Shown: positions 14,437 to 21,770 of the stretch, piece by piece
How the letters are laid out: each line of letters begins with the position of its first letter
Numbering within the stretch: the first letter of the stretch is position 1
Translations under genes and position numbers: made by a program
DNA from: an uncultured Eubacteriales bacterium
GTDB lineage: Bacteria > Bacillota > Clostridia > Lachnospirales > Lachnospiraceae
NCBI GenBank assembly: GCA_900318405.1
Contig: ONKP01000007.1
Location: 1 to 40,521, forward strand
Length of the DNA stretch: 40,521 nucleotides
Direction of reading: 5' to 3'
Notes under the pieces: generated by a model
What the model saw: only the letters and a program-made list of their open reading frames with translations
What the model was told of the DNA's origin: nothing
Databases searched by the model: none

Positions 14437-15168
14437 TCAACCGCGGCTCATGACATCGCGCGCCATGATAGCCGCCTGTACGGAAATCGGGCACTGCATC
14501 CGGTAAACCGGCACCCGGTTGATCAGCATATTGATCAGACCGTTTTCCTGCGTTCTGTGCTCATATCCGGCTGCACGGAAAGACTGGTCCGCTGTCAGTT
14601 CCCGTGCTTCCCGCCATGAAATCCTGTGTATTTCCGTCCGCTCCGCCTTGCCGATAAAGCAGACAGCCTGCACCGGCATGCGGATATTCACATTTCGATG
14701 GAATTTACCGTCCCAGGGCGTTCCGTATACATATACGCGATCACCCAGAAAACGGATCAGCGGCTTGTCATCATTGACGATCAGTGCCGCATCGCCGAAA
14801 GCCTTCTTCCACATCGTTGCGTGTGTGGATTTCCCCGAGCCGGAGGGTCCGGAAAAAAGATAGGCCTTTCCGTCCAGAGCCACCGCTGAAGAATGAAAAA
14901 AGAGCACGTCCCGGTACAGGGCCTGCTCACAAAATGCCCGGTAGACTGCGATAGAGGCAAGGTATTCGTCGGGAAACTGCGTTCCCTCCAGACGTCTCTC
15001 TTCATCAATCATCGCCGGCGTCAGCCTCACGATGATATCAGGACGTCCTCTGCCCGGCTCTTCTGTCCGATAAGGCTCCATCTGTTTCTGTATATAAGAG
15101 GAGAGCTCTGCGCCCGCCTGCTCCGTATCAACACCGACCGTCAGATCGGCCAGTCTGTATACCCTCAT
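14437..15168 (-). CDS. HPr-kinase-like ATP-binding protein
   Basis: 243 residues if started at the ATG 15168 (MRVYRLADL); an ATG 11 codons earlier is also possible and neither has a strong ribosome site. The middle shows an HprK/PEP-carboxykinase type P-loop: FHSSAVALDGKAYLFSG, then PSGSGKSTHATMWK and IVNDDKPLIRF. Small proteins with only this kinase core occur beside many unrelated Firmicute genes and their substrates are mostly unknown. Here it lies between the PHP gene and the adenosyltransferase, so it may phosphorylate a small molecule or protein used by the pathway. No HPr-binding N-terminal domain is present. Confidence 0.75.
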   Translation of the reverse strand: MRVYRLADLTVGVDTEQAGAELSSYIQKQMEPYRTEEPGRGRPDIIVRLTPAMIDEERRLEGTQFPDEYLASIAVYRAFCEQALYRDVLFFHSSAVALDGKAYLFSGPSGSGKSTHATMWKKAFGDAALIVNDDKPLIRFLGDRVYVYGTPWDGKFHRNVNIRMPVQAVCFIGKAERTEIHRISWREARELTADQSFRAAGYEHRTQENGLINMLINRVPVYRMQCPISVQAAIMARDVMSRG

Positions 15169-15267
15169 TGACACCGTATCCCGTCTGCACGAACGCTGCA
15201 TCTGTTTCCGATTTCGCCGATGCGGCTTTGACGCATCAGTTCCTGTTTCTGCCGATGCATCTATGCA

Positions 15268-15849
15268 TCAGTTTTCGATCTTCCGTCTGCCGCTGTTTTT
15301 CATGACATCCCGGATAACTTCCTGTCGCACACCCTCGCTGCGGATATTGTCCGCCCGATAATCAGCATACCGCGCTGCGACATATAGAAAATCTGACAGG
15401 CGATTCATGTACTGCATGGCTTTTTTATCCGCCACATACTTCTGCGCCACCACGCGGAAACGCCGCTCGGCACGTCTTGCAATGGATCTGGCCACGTCCA
15501 GTCTCGCCGACTCCTCACATCCGCCGTAAAGGACAAAATCCTTCGGACGCGGGAAAGAATCTTCCATGTGATCGATCCACGCCTCCAGCTGCTCCGTTTC
15601 CTTCTCATCGAAGCGGAATTCCTTCTTCAGCGGGGCCGCAATACCGGACATGATATGCATCAGTGTCTTCTGAATATGCGTCAGCTGAACCCGGAGATCA
15701 TCCTCCGACAAAACCTTCGCAAGTCCTATATGGCTGTTCAGCTCATCAATGGTTCCGAGAAGCTCGATCCTGTCGTCTGTCTTCAGAACACTCTGGCCGT
15801 TCAGCAGCTGGGTTCTGCCGTTGTCCCCGTTCTTTGTGTATACCTTCAT
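15268..15849 (-). CDS. PduO-type cob(I)alamin adenosyltransferase
   Basis: 193 residues. It makes adenosylcobalamin from ATP and reduced cobalamin. The N-terminal TKNGDNGRTQLL matches the ATP-binding loop of PduO-type enzymes, and ARSIARRAERR with NRLSDFLYVAARYAD matches the C-terminal signature. AAGGA lies nine bases before the ATG. Its presence is puzzling because no adenosylcobalamin-dependent enzyme is encoded in the window; it predicts a diol dehydratase or similar enzyme elsewhere. The neighbouring hbpS-like gene corresponds to the C-terminal domain that is fused to this enzyme in full-length PduO. Confidence 0.92.
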   Translation of the reverse strand: MKVYTKNGDNGRTQLLNGQSVLKTDDRIELLGTIDELNSHIGLAKVLSEDDLRVQLTHIQKTLMHIMSGIAAPLKKEFRFDEKETEQLEAWIDHMEDSFPRPKDFVLYGGCEESARLDVARSIARRAERRFRVVAQKYVADKKAMQYMNRLSDFLYVAARYADYRADNIRSEGVRQEVIRDVMKNSGRRKIEN

Positions 15850-15978
15850 TCTCTGCTGTCCTTCAGCAAGTCAAATCGCCGGTATCCTGTTCACCTCAGG
15901 CCTGCTGCATACATCGCAAAGCGATAAAGCAGAAAGCCTTACGTTATATCGTCATATGTGCGCAGCGCACATGTCATC

Positions 15979-16452
15979 TTATTTTCCGGATGTCTGTCCT
16001 GTCATCTCACGGAAAATACGCTCGCCGTATTCCGCAATATCGGCATCCTGTTCTCCGGTGCCGCCGCTTACGCCGAGGCCGCCGACAACCTTATTGCCGA
16101 TCTTCAGCGGAACACCGCCGCCGAAACCGATGATCCGTCCGCGCTCCATGGACTCCAGTCCGTAGAATGTACCGCCCGGCTGTACAAGCTTATGCACCTC
16201 CGTCGTGGGCATTTTTACGGCAACAGCCGTATAGGCCTTCTGCGTCGCAACCTCATAGCTCACCAGAAAAGCATCTTCCATGACATGGACAGCCACCGGA
16301 TTGCCATGCGCATCATCCACAGCGATCACACACGCCATACCCTTGCTGCGCGCATAATCTTCCACGCGTTCCATCAGTTTTTTCGCCGTGCTGAGGGAGA
16401 CCGAGCCCCTGATCTGACTCACGATATTCTCTGCCAGTCTGTTCTCATCCAT
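15979..16452 (-). CDS. HbpS/GlcG-family protein (stand-alone PduO C-terminal domain)
   Basis: 157 residues of the HbpS/GlcG/PduO-C family (VSLSTAKKLMERVEDYARSK, then GRIIGFGGGVPLKIGNKVVGG and VSGGTGEQD). Relatives bind heme or cobalamin, and in PduO this domain is fused to the adenosyltransferase. ATG at 16452 follows GGGAGG by 11 bases. The frame is open upstream to 16596, but that part would precede the P2 transcription start, so it is not coding. First gene of the P2 transcript; 129 bases separate it from the adenosyltransferase. Confidence 0.88.
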   Translation of the reverse strand: MDENRLAENIVSQIRGSVSLSTAKKLMERVEDYARSKGMACVIAVDDAHGNPVAVHVMEDAFLVSYEVATQKAYTAVAVKMPTTEVHKLVQPGGTFYGLESMERGRIIGFGGGVPLKIGNKVVGGLGVSGGTGEQDADIAEYGERIFREMTGQTSGK

Positions 16453-16542
16453 GAAAAATAAAGCCTCCCGTCCAGCATTATATAAACGCTTCGAATCGCC
16501 ATCGGGATCTCCACGCAGAAAATATTCGCAGAATCCCGGATA

Positions 16543-16556
16543 CGGCTTCGAAGCCG
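16543..16556. promoter_or_regulatory. 14-bp perfect palindrome in the hbpS leader
   Basis: CGGCTTCGAAGCCG begins about 13 bases after the predicted P2 start site. It could be an operator or an RNA stem at the 5' end of the leader. Confidence 0.45.
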
Positions 16557-16575
16557 ACAATATCAGACCTTTTTC

Positions 16576-16604
16576 AGTATAGGATGTGGTATGCAAATTG
16601 TCAA
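16576..16604 (-). promoter_or_regulatory. Promoter P2 of the hbpS-to-eutP module
   Basis: TTGACA (16599-16604), 17-base spacer and TATACT (16576-16581). The +-strand GGTATGCAAATTGTCAA (16588-16604) differs from the P1 equivalent at only two positions. Transcription would start near 16569. The shared -35/spacer sequence beyond the promoter hexamers suggests a common regulator. Confidence 0.88.
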
Positions 16605-16607
16605 CAT

Positions 16608-16626
16608 CTCACACAAAACCACACAA
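16608..16626 (+). promoter_or_regulatory. Operator-like motif upstream of P2
   Basis: CTCACACAAAACCACACAA on the plus strand, three bases upstream of the P2 -35. It matches the P1-associated motif at 17 of 19 bases but in the opposite orientation and 12 bases closer to the promoter. Confidence 0.55.
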
Positions 16627-16686
16627 TTTTTCATCCAAATCAACACACAGACCGCATCTGTATTCTGGAGCACGCAACATATCATA

Positions 16687-16741
16687 CAGGTGTCATAAGT
16701 ATGATAACAGGATCGCTACGCGCTGCGCGCTCTCGCGATCC
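16687..16741 (+). repeat. Dispersed repeat, copy A
   Basis: A 55-bp segment starting CAGGTGTCATAAGTATGATAAC and ending in a GC-rich palindromic part (GGATCGC ... GCGATCC). It recurs at 35320-35378 with one substitution and a 4-bp difference. It lies between the epsC terminator and the P2 upstream region. No open reading frame or transposase is attached. Confidence 0.85.
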
Positions 16742-16750
16742 CATGCATAG

Positions 16751-16801
16751 AAAACCGCACGGAAAGCACTGATTGCTGTCATGTGTGCTTCCGTGCGGTT
16801 A
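16751..16801 (-). terminator. Terminator of the lgt-mtnA-cysE transcript
   Basis: On the minus strand ACCGCACGGAAGCAC pairs with GTGCTTTCCGTGCGGT (one bulged base) around a 14-15 base loop and is followed by TTTTC. It follows the serine acetyltransferase gene by about 100 bases and insulates P2. Confidence 0.8.
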
Positions 16802-16903
16802 TGTTGTTTGAAATGTCGACACGCAGGCAGTTTCTGGCGTGCGAAGCACTCACAGAAAACTGTATGGGTGTTTATTGTATGTCCGGTTCCCGCTCAACGA
16901 GAC

Positions 16904-17929
16904 TCAGATCACATAGTCATCAAATTCGTCCTTCTGATTTCCGCCTCTCCTGTACTCGAGCTCGGGTGCACGGCCCATTGCCGTCATGTCTGACGGCACA
17001 GAGCGCACGACAAATGTATTGCCGCCGATCGTAACATTGTCACCGATCACCGTCTCACCGCCCAGAATAGACGTGCCGGAATAAACAGTGACATTGTTGC
17101 CGAGTGTCGGATGTCGTTTCACGCCCTTGAGCTGCTGACCCTTCCGCGTCGAAAGACCGCCGAGCGTCACGCCCTGGTAGATCTTCACGTGATCGCCGAT
17201 GACCGTCGTCTCACCGATGACGATGCCCGTGCCATGGTCAATGAAAAAATAACGGCCGATCTGTGCGCCGGGGTGAATATCGATGCCGGTGTGCGAATGC
17301 GCATATTCCGTCATGATTCTCGGAATCAGCGGCACCTTCAGCTGCCAGAGCTCATGTGCGATCCTGTAAATGGAAATCGCCATCAGGCCGGGATAGCTCA
17401 GGATGATCTCATCATAGCTGTAAGCCGCAGGGTCACCGTCGTAGAAAGCCTGAATATCCGTCGCAAGAACCTCACGCAGATCCGGTATTTTTTCGAGGAG
17501 CTGATTCACGATTTTCTCCGCTCGCTGCAGAAGAACAGACTTGCTGCAGTCCGCACACATCTCATCGGTCCCGAGCGCGATCGCCACCTGCTTGGTCAGA
17601 TGGTACTGAATATACTCGATCTTGTCGCCGACGATATAGCGCACGTATTCTCCACGGATGCGGTTTTCATCGTAATACCCGGGAAAAAGAATCTGGCGGA
17701 TTTTTTCCGTGACATCGATGATCAGATTGCGGTTCAGTATGCTGGAGACGTGCAGCCTTGTGCTGATCGGGTACCGCTCGTAGCTGTCCAGAACAGCCTC
17801 GACCAGCCTCGACGTATTCGTGTCCGGCTCCATGATCTTCTTGTTCTCCATATAACGGTTAAGCTCACCGGTCAGGTTCTGAACGTCATCCGGCCTTTCT
17901 GTTTTCTCAGTTTTTCCTGTATCTTCCAT
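16904..17929 (-). CDS. Serine O-acetyltransferase (EpsC/SatA type)
   Basis: About 341 residues. It acetylates serine with acetyl-CoA, the first step of cysteine synthesis. A long helical N-terminal domain (to about 200) is followed by left-handed beta-helix hexapeptide repeats, with the acceptor region HSHTGIDIHPGAQIGRYFFI and DHGTGIVIGETT, GVTLGG and HPTLGNNVTVYSG. The family of about 300-340 residues with this N-domain is common in anaerobic Firmicutes. ATG at 17929 has AAGGA seven to eight bases upstream; an in-frame GTG at 18013, directly after mtnA, is an alternative without a ribosome site. Last gene of the lgt-mtnA transcript. Confidence 0.88.
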   Translation of the reverse strand: MEDTGKTEKTERPDDVQNLTGELNRYMENKKIMEPDTNTSRLVEAVLDSYERYPISTRLHVSSILNRNLIIDVTEKIRQILFPGYYDENRIRGEYVRYIVGDKIEYIQYHLTKQVAIALGTDEMCADCSKSVLLQRAEKIVNQLLEKIPDLREVLATDIQAFYDGDPAAYSYDEIILSYPGLMAISIYRIAHELWQLKVPLIPRIMTEYAHSHTGIDIHPGAQIGRYFFIDHGTGIVIGETTVIGDHVKIYQGVTLGGLSTRKGQQLKGVKRHPTLGNNVTVYSGTSILGGETVIGDNVTIGGNTFVVRSVPSDMTAMGRAPELEYRRGGNQKDEFDDYVI

Positions 17930-18017
17930 CGCAGCTTCCTTCTGACCTCCGCTCTGTCCCCCTGTTTTCGGCAGCTTTGCTGTCAGCTGCCGGTCTTTGT
18001 ATATCCGTTCCACAGAA

Positions 18018-19118
18018 TTACTGCTGTCTGCCGGCCTCCGCCTTGCGCTCCATCATCTGCTTCAGTGACTCGGTGTAAGGCGCTCTCGCAATACCAAACT
18101 CCGTGACAATAGCCGTGATCAGTTCATGATCCGTCACATCAAAGGCAGGGTTGTAAACCTTCACGCCTTCCGGCGCCATCCTTCTCTTATACCACATTTC
18201 CGTGACTTCATCCGGATTGCGCTGCTCAATGTGGATCTCATCTCCGGTCTTTGTATTCATATCGATCGTAGATGTCGGTGCCATAATGTACATGGGAACA
18301 CCATAGTGCTTTGCAATGATCGCAACGCCGGAAGTGCCGATCTTGTTGGCCGTATCGCCGTTTGCCGCCACGCGGTCACAGCCGACAAATACTGCCTGTA
18401 TTTTTCCCTCTTTCATGAGAGAGGAAACCATGTTGTCGCAGATCACCGTCGTATCGATACCCGAATCCATCAGTTCCCTGGCTGTCAGACGGGCACCCTG
18501 CAGAACCGGCCGCGTCTCGTCGCAGTACACATGAAAACCGTAGCCCTTTTCCTGTCCCAGATACATCGGTGCCGTCGCCATGCCATAGCGCGTCGCCGCC
18601 AGCTTTCCGGCATTGCAGTGTGTGAGCAGTCCGTCACCCGGCTTCACAAGGGTCAGGCCGTACTCGCCGAGCTTATGGCATGCCCGGATATCCTCTTCCT
18701 GAATACGCACGGACTCCTGATGAAGTGCCTCAACCACTTCAGGAAGTGATTTGTCCCGGTTGGCGAGCGCCACTTTATCCATCTGCTTCAGTGCCCAGGA
18801 GAGATTGACCGCCGTCGGGCGGGAAGAATCCAGGTAATCCTCAGCTTTTTTGAACGCTGTGTAAAAATCATCGAAAGAATCCGCCTTCTCCGCGATCTCC
18901 CGTGCTGCCAGATACATGCCGAATCCCGCTGTCACACCGATGGCAGGCGCGCCGCGCACCTGAAGTGTATAGATAGCGTCCCAGATCTGTTTCTGGCTTG
19001 TGAGATGAATCGTCTTTGTCTCATAAGGAAGAAGTGTCTGATCGATGATCACAATAGAATGATCTGATTCATCGAGAGAAACTGTATCGATATCCATAAT
19101 GCTCTGCTTTTCACTCAT
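18018..19118 (-). CDS. mtnA: S-methyl-5-thioribose-1-phosphate isomerase
   Basis: 366 residues. MtnA isomerises 5-methylthioribose-1-phosphate, and in some organisms 5-deoxyribose-1-phosphate, to the ribulose form. Family features: LPYETKTIHL, VRGAPAIGVTAGFG, catalytic Cys168 (LLTHCNAGKLA) and Asp248 (VGCDRVAANGDTANKIGT). GGAGG lies seven bases before the ATG. It follows lgt by 56 bases. In the DHAP shunt the product is cleaved by a class II aldolase; such an aldolase is encoded 5.7 kb downstream in the microcompartment locus, though in a separate transcript. Confidence 0.95.
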   Translation of the reverse strand: MSEKQSIMDIDTVSLDESDHSIVIIDQTLLPYETKTIHLTSQKQIWDAIYTLQVRGAPAIGVTAGFGMYLAAREIAEKADSFDDFYTAFKKAEDYLDSSRPTAVNLSWALKQMDKVALANRDKSLPEVVEALHQESVRIQEEDIRACHKLGEYGLTLVKPGDGLLTHCNAGKLAATRYGMATAPMYLGQEKGYGFHVYCDETRPVLQGARLTARELMDSGIDTTVICDNMVSSLMKEGKIQAVFVGCDRVAANGDTANKIGTSGVAIIAKHYGVPMYIMAPTSTIDMNTKTGDEIHIEQRNPDEVTEMWYKRRMAPEGVKVYNPAFDVTDHELITAIVTEFGIARAPYTESLKQMMERKAEAGRQQ

Positions 19119-19174
19119 TTTTTATCCTCCCGGCGCATGTCCGCCGACCCGTCATTACCTGTTCGTTTCGACGG

Positions 19175-20104
19175 TTACACATCCGTCGATTCGTTGTTAT
19201 CTGTTTTTTCTGCCGCAGCTGCTGTGTCTGTTTCTCCGGCAGCATCTGTGTCCTCCGCTGACGCCTCAGTAACCGCTGTCGCGTTCTCTGCAGCTTCGCA
19301 CTCGCGGATATTTTCAGCCAGCAGCTCCTCCACCAGCCGGCCGTTGTGCCGCTGGACAATCAGAATGATCAGACCGGCAACCGCGGCAAAAATACCGATG
19401 AACTGCGATGTGGAGAGAATGCCGATCTGCCCGCGGATCGTATCGCCACGGAAAAACTCGACAATAAATCTGCCGATACTGTATAACGTCAGGTACAGTC
19501 CGAGAACTTCACCCTCACGTTTCTGCACCTTTTTCTCATACCAGAGCAGTACGAAAAACAGCAGGAAATCGCCCGCACTCATGATTAGCTCCGTCGGGAT
19601 CAGATGCACGTGGTTCGGCGCGAAGGCAGAGTTCGAAAACTCAAGGTAAAACCAGCTGCTGTCCGTCTCCAGTCCGTAGCAGCAGCCTGCGAAAAAGCAG
19701 CCGATTCTTCCGCAGCCCTGGGCAAAAGCAACCGCCGGCACGGCAATATCCATGTATTCCCAGAAATCAACTTTGCGCCATCTGCAGTAGATAATACCAC
19801 CGAGAAGACCGCCGAAAAGGCCGCCGTAGATGACCCATCCGCCGGTAATGGCGCCGGACAGTGTCATGCTCCCATCCATGAGATAGGGAATGATCGTGAC
19901 AATATAGAGAAGTTTCGAGCAGAGATAGCCGAAGAGGATCATAAAAACAGCGAGGCCGAAGATCTCATCGCTCTTCCTCTGTGTCAGTCTCTTTACTTTT
20001 GCGCGATGTGAAGCAATAAAATAAGCGCAGATGATCCCGACTGCCGTCATCACTCCGTACATATGCACGGTAAACGGACCTATGGAAAACAGATCATTGT
20101 ACAT
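19175..20104 (-). CDS. lgt: Prolipoprotein diacylglyceryl transferase
   Basis: 309 residues, polytopic membrane enzyme that attaches diacylglycerol to the lipobox cysteine of lipoproteins. It shows the N-terminal HMYGVM, the GGWVIYGGLFGG segment, and the Lgt signature as QGCGRIGCFFAGCCYG (near 129-144), a variant common in Clostridia. At least six membrane helices are evident. A hydrophilic Ala/Glu/Thr-rich tail of about 45 residues (after VQRHNGRLVEELLAENIRE) is longer than usual. Start: ATG 20104 with AAAGG upstream. Its substrates here include the two lipoproteins at 20237 and 37652. Confidence 0.93.
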   Translation of the reverse strand: MYNDLFSIGPFTVHMYGVMTAVGIICAYFIASHRAKVKRLTQRKSDEIFGLAVFMILFGYLCSKLLYIVTIIPYLMDGSMTLSGAITGGWVIYGGLFGGLLGGIIYCRWRKVDFWEYMDIAVPAVAFAQGCGRIGCFFAGCCYGLETDSSWFYLEFSNSAFAPNHVHLIPTELIMSAGDFLLFFVLLWYEKKVQKREGEVLGLYLTLYSIGRFIVEFFRGDTIRGQIGILSTSQFIGIFAAVAGLIILIVQRHNGRLVEELLAENIRECEAAENATAVTEASAEDTDAAGETDTAAAAEKTDNNESTDV

Positions 20105-20166
20105 ATCGTATCCTTTCCAGACTCTTTTTCACGTTGTGTCAGCATAATCATGCAGTCTCTGCCGTT

Positions 20167-20196
20167 ATGATAACAAAGCCACCAGAAGGCGGGCAA
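20167..20196 (-). promoter_or_regulatory. Probable promoter of lgt-mtnA-cysE
   Basis: TTGCCC (20191-20196), an 18-base spacer and TATCAT (20167-20172) on the minus strand, about 60 bases before the lgt start. The same -35 variant occurs before the PrsA-like gene. Confidence 0.5.
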
Positions 20197-20236
20197 AAAT
20201 GTCCGGGATCTGATGGCAAATCACACAGATAGAACC

Positions 20237-21478
20237 TTACTCTGCCGATGAAGCAGACACACTGCCGGCTGTCGATGAAGCAGATGTGCTGCCGGCTGAG
20301 GACGAAGCAGATGTGCCTGATGTCGATGAAGTTGACGCACTGCCCGAAGTTGACGAAACAGACGTGCTGGCTGATGTCGACGAAACAGCTTCGCTGCCCG
20401 ACGCAGAGGTTGTCGCCGCCTTGACGTTATAGCCGTTTTTATCAGATACCACCAGCTTTGTCCACGGCTTCTCCAATGTCACTGTCGAAGCATTGACCCA
20501 GTCATCCAGCTTGCTCTGATAATTATCCTGCTCTCGCTGGGAGATGATCGTCTGGCGGTTATTTTCCGTAGCTTCATCATCGTGAACCTTGTCCATCCGG
20601 ACAATGTAATAGTAATCGCCGGTATCAATGACACCATCATAGAGCTGGCCGTCAGACAGCGACCTTGCCGCATCGAGCACCTCAGAAGGCATCACATCAT
20701 CATCCTTGTCAAAAGAATATGTCGTGCAGGCGATGTTCGTGGAATCCAGATTTGAAGCGGCCGTCTTCATGTCATAGCTTGCCGGATCGTCAGACTGATT
20801 CGTCATATCCAGAAGTTCCTGCAGCTCATCATGCAGCTGTTTTTTCTCGTCATCGCTTTTTTCCGACTTCGTCATCGTGGAGCTGTCCGTCGTTGTCAGC
20901 GCTGTACGGGCGTATGTAATCGTAGACTCAGCAGCCTCATCATCAGACACATTTTTGTCTGTGTCAGCTACCATCGGATCATACATGAGGCTCTGGATCG
21001 TGGACAGTTCAAGGCAGGTTTTGATGTCATCCTCTGTCGTACCCATGGCATCCAGCGCATCCTGGTTATGCGAATAGGTATAGGAAGCAGCATCATCGAT
21101 CTTCGTCTGGAGATCATCCGGAATCGTCACCTGATACTCATCCGCATGCTGCCGCAGAACGATCGCCTGGATCAGATTCTTCTGCGACGTCTCCTTCAGG
21201 TTATCACCGTACGTCTGCTCCTCGGCAGAAGAGGTAGCCACCTGGTAGACATTATCCCAGATATTGCCGACCGTACCCATGCCGTAGCTCGTCAGAAGGC
21301 TTGTTGTCTCCGCCACCTGATAATTCAGATAAAACGCAGCCGTTCCGAGATTGATCTTCTCATCATTGACCACCATAGCCGTCGCCGAGCCATCCACACT
21401 GCCGCATCCTGCCAGCATGGACCCTGCCAGGCACATCGTAAGCAGTCCGGCAGCAAGTGCCTTATTTCTGTATTTCAT
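20237..21478 (-). CDS. Lipoprotein of the SurA/PrsA foldase type
   Basis: 413 residues. Signal peptide with lipobox LAGC (Cys25), so anchored outside the membrane. The body begins like SurA/PrsA N-terminal domains (MVVNDEKINLGTAAFYLNYQ). It has a region resembling the weak peptidyl-prolyl isomerase part (ARSLSDGQLYDGVIDTGDYYYIVRMDKVHDDE), but no clear parvulin motif. The last 60 residues are almost only Ser, Ala, Thr and Gly in repeats, likely a wall-spanning linker or disordered tail. ATG at 21478 with GGAGG upstream. Role: probably assists folding of secreted proteins. Confidence 0.8.
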   Translation of the reverse strand: MKYRNKALAAGLLTMCLAGSMLAGCGSVDGSATAMVVNDEKINLGTAAFYLNYQVAETTSLLTSYGMGTVGNIWDNVYQVATSSAEEQTYGDNLKETSQKNLIQAIVLRQHADEYQVTIPDDLQTKIDDAASYTYSHNQDALDAMGTTEDDIKTCLELSTIQSLMYDPMVADTDKNVSDDEAAESTITYARTALTTTDSSTMTKSEKSDDEKKQLHDELQELLDMTNQSDDPASYDMKTAASNLDSTNIACTTYSFDKDDDVMPSEVLDAARSLSDGQLYDGVIDTGDYYYIVRMDKVHDDEATENNRQTIISQREQDNYQSKLDDWVNASTVTLEKPWTKLVVSDKNGYNVKAATTSASGSEAVSSTSASTSVSSTSGSASTSSTSGTSASSSAGSTSASSTAGSVSASSAE

Positions 21479-21627
21479 GAAAAAATTCCTCCGTTACCAT
21501 ATTCAATCTGCGGCTGCTTTCACTACAGATCCGAACAACGCATCACGCAGTATTATATGTTTATCACCCACATATACCTGACGCGTGATATTCCGGCATC
21601 TGATCTGAAAAACAGACCGCTTCACCG

Positions 21628-21656
21628 ATTATAGCCTTTTTGCGCGTGCGGGGCAA
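21628..21656 (-). promoter_or_regulatory. Promoter of the PrsA-like gene
   Basis: TTGCCC (21651-21656), 17 bases and perfect TATAAT (21628-21633). This leaves a leader of about 140 bases. The rest of the 292-bp gap to mfd holds short inverted pieces (CACTGT/ACAGTG) but no clean terminator. Confidence 0.7.
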
Positions 21657-21770
21657 CACATAAATAGCTCCAGACCACGCCCGCACAGTTCACTGTTCAG
21701 TTAATGTGACAGTGCAAACGCTTCCGCCCGCCACTGTGTAAGCGCAGGTGCTTCCATCCGCGCGAAATTA

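Noticed and set aside
16453-16569. Cobalamin riboswitch in the hbpS leader
   Set aside because: At about 117 bases it is short for one and I do not see the conserved B12-box sequence; only a 14-bp palindrome is visible.
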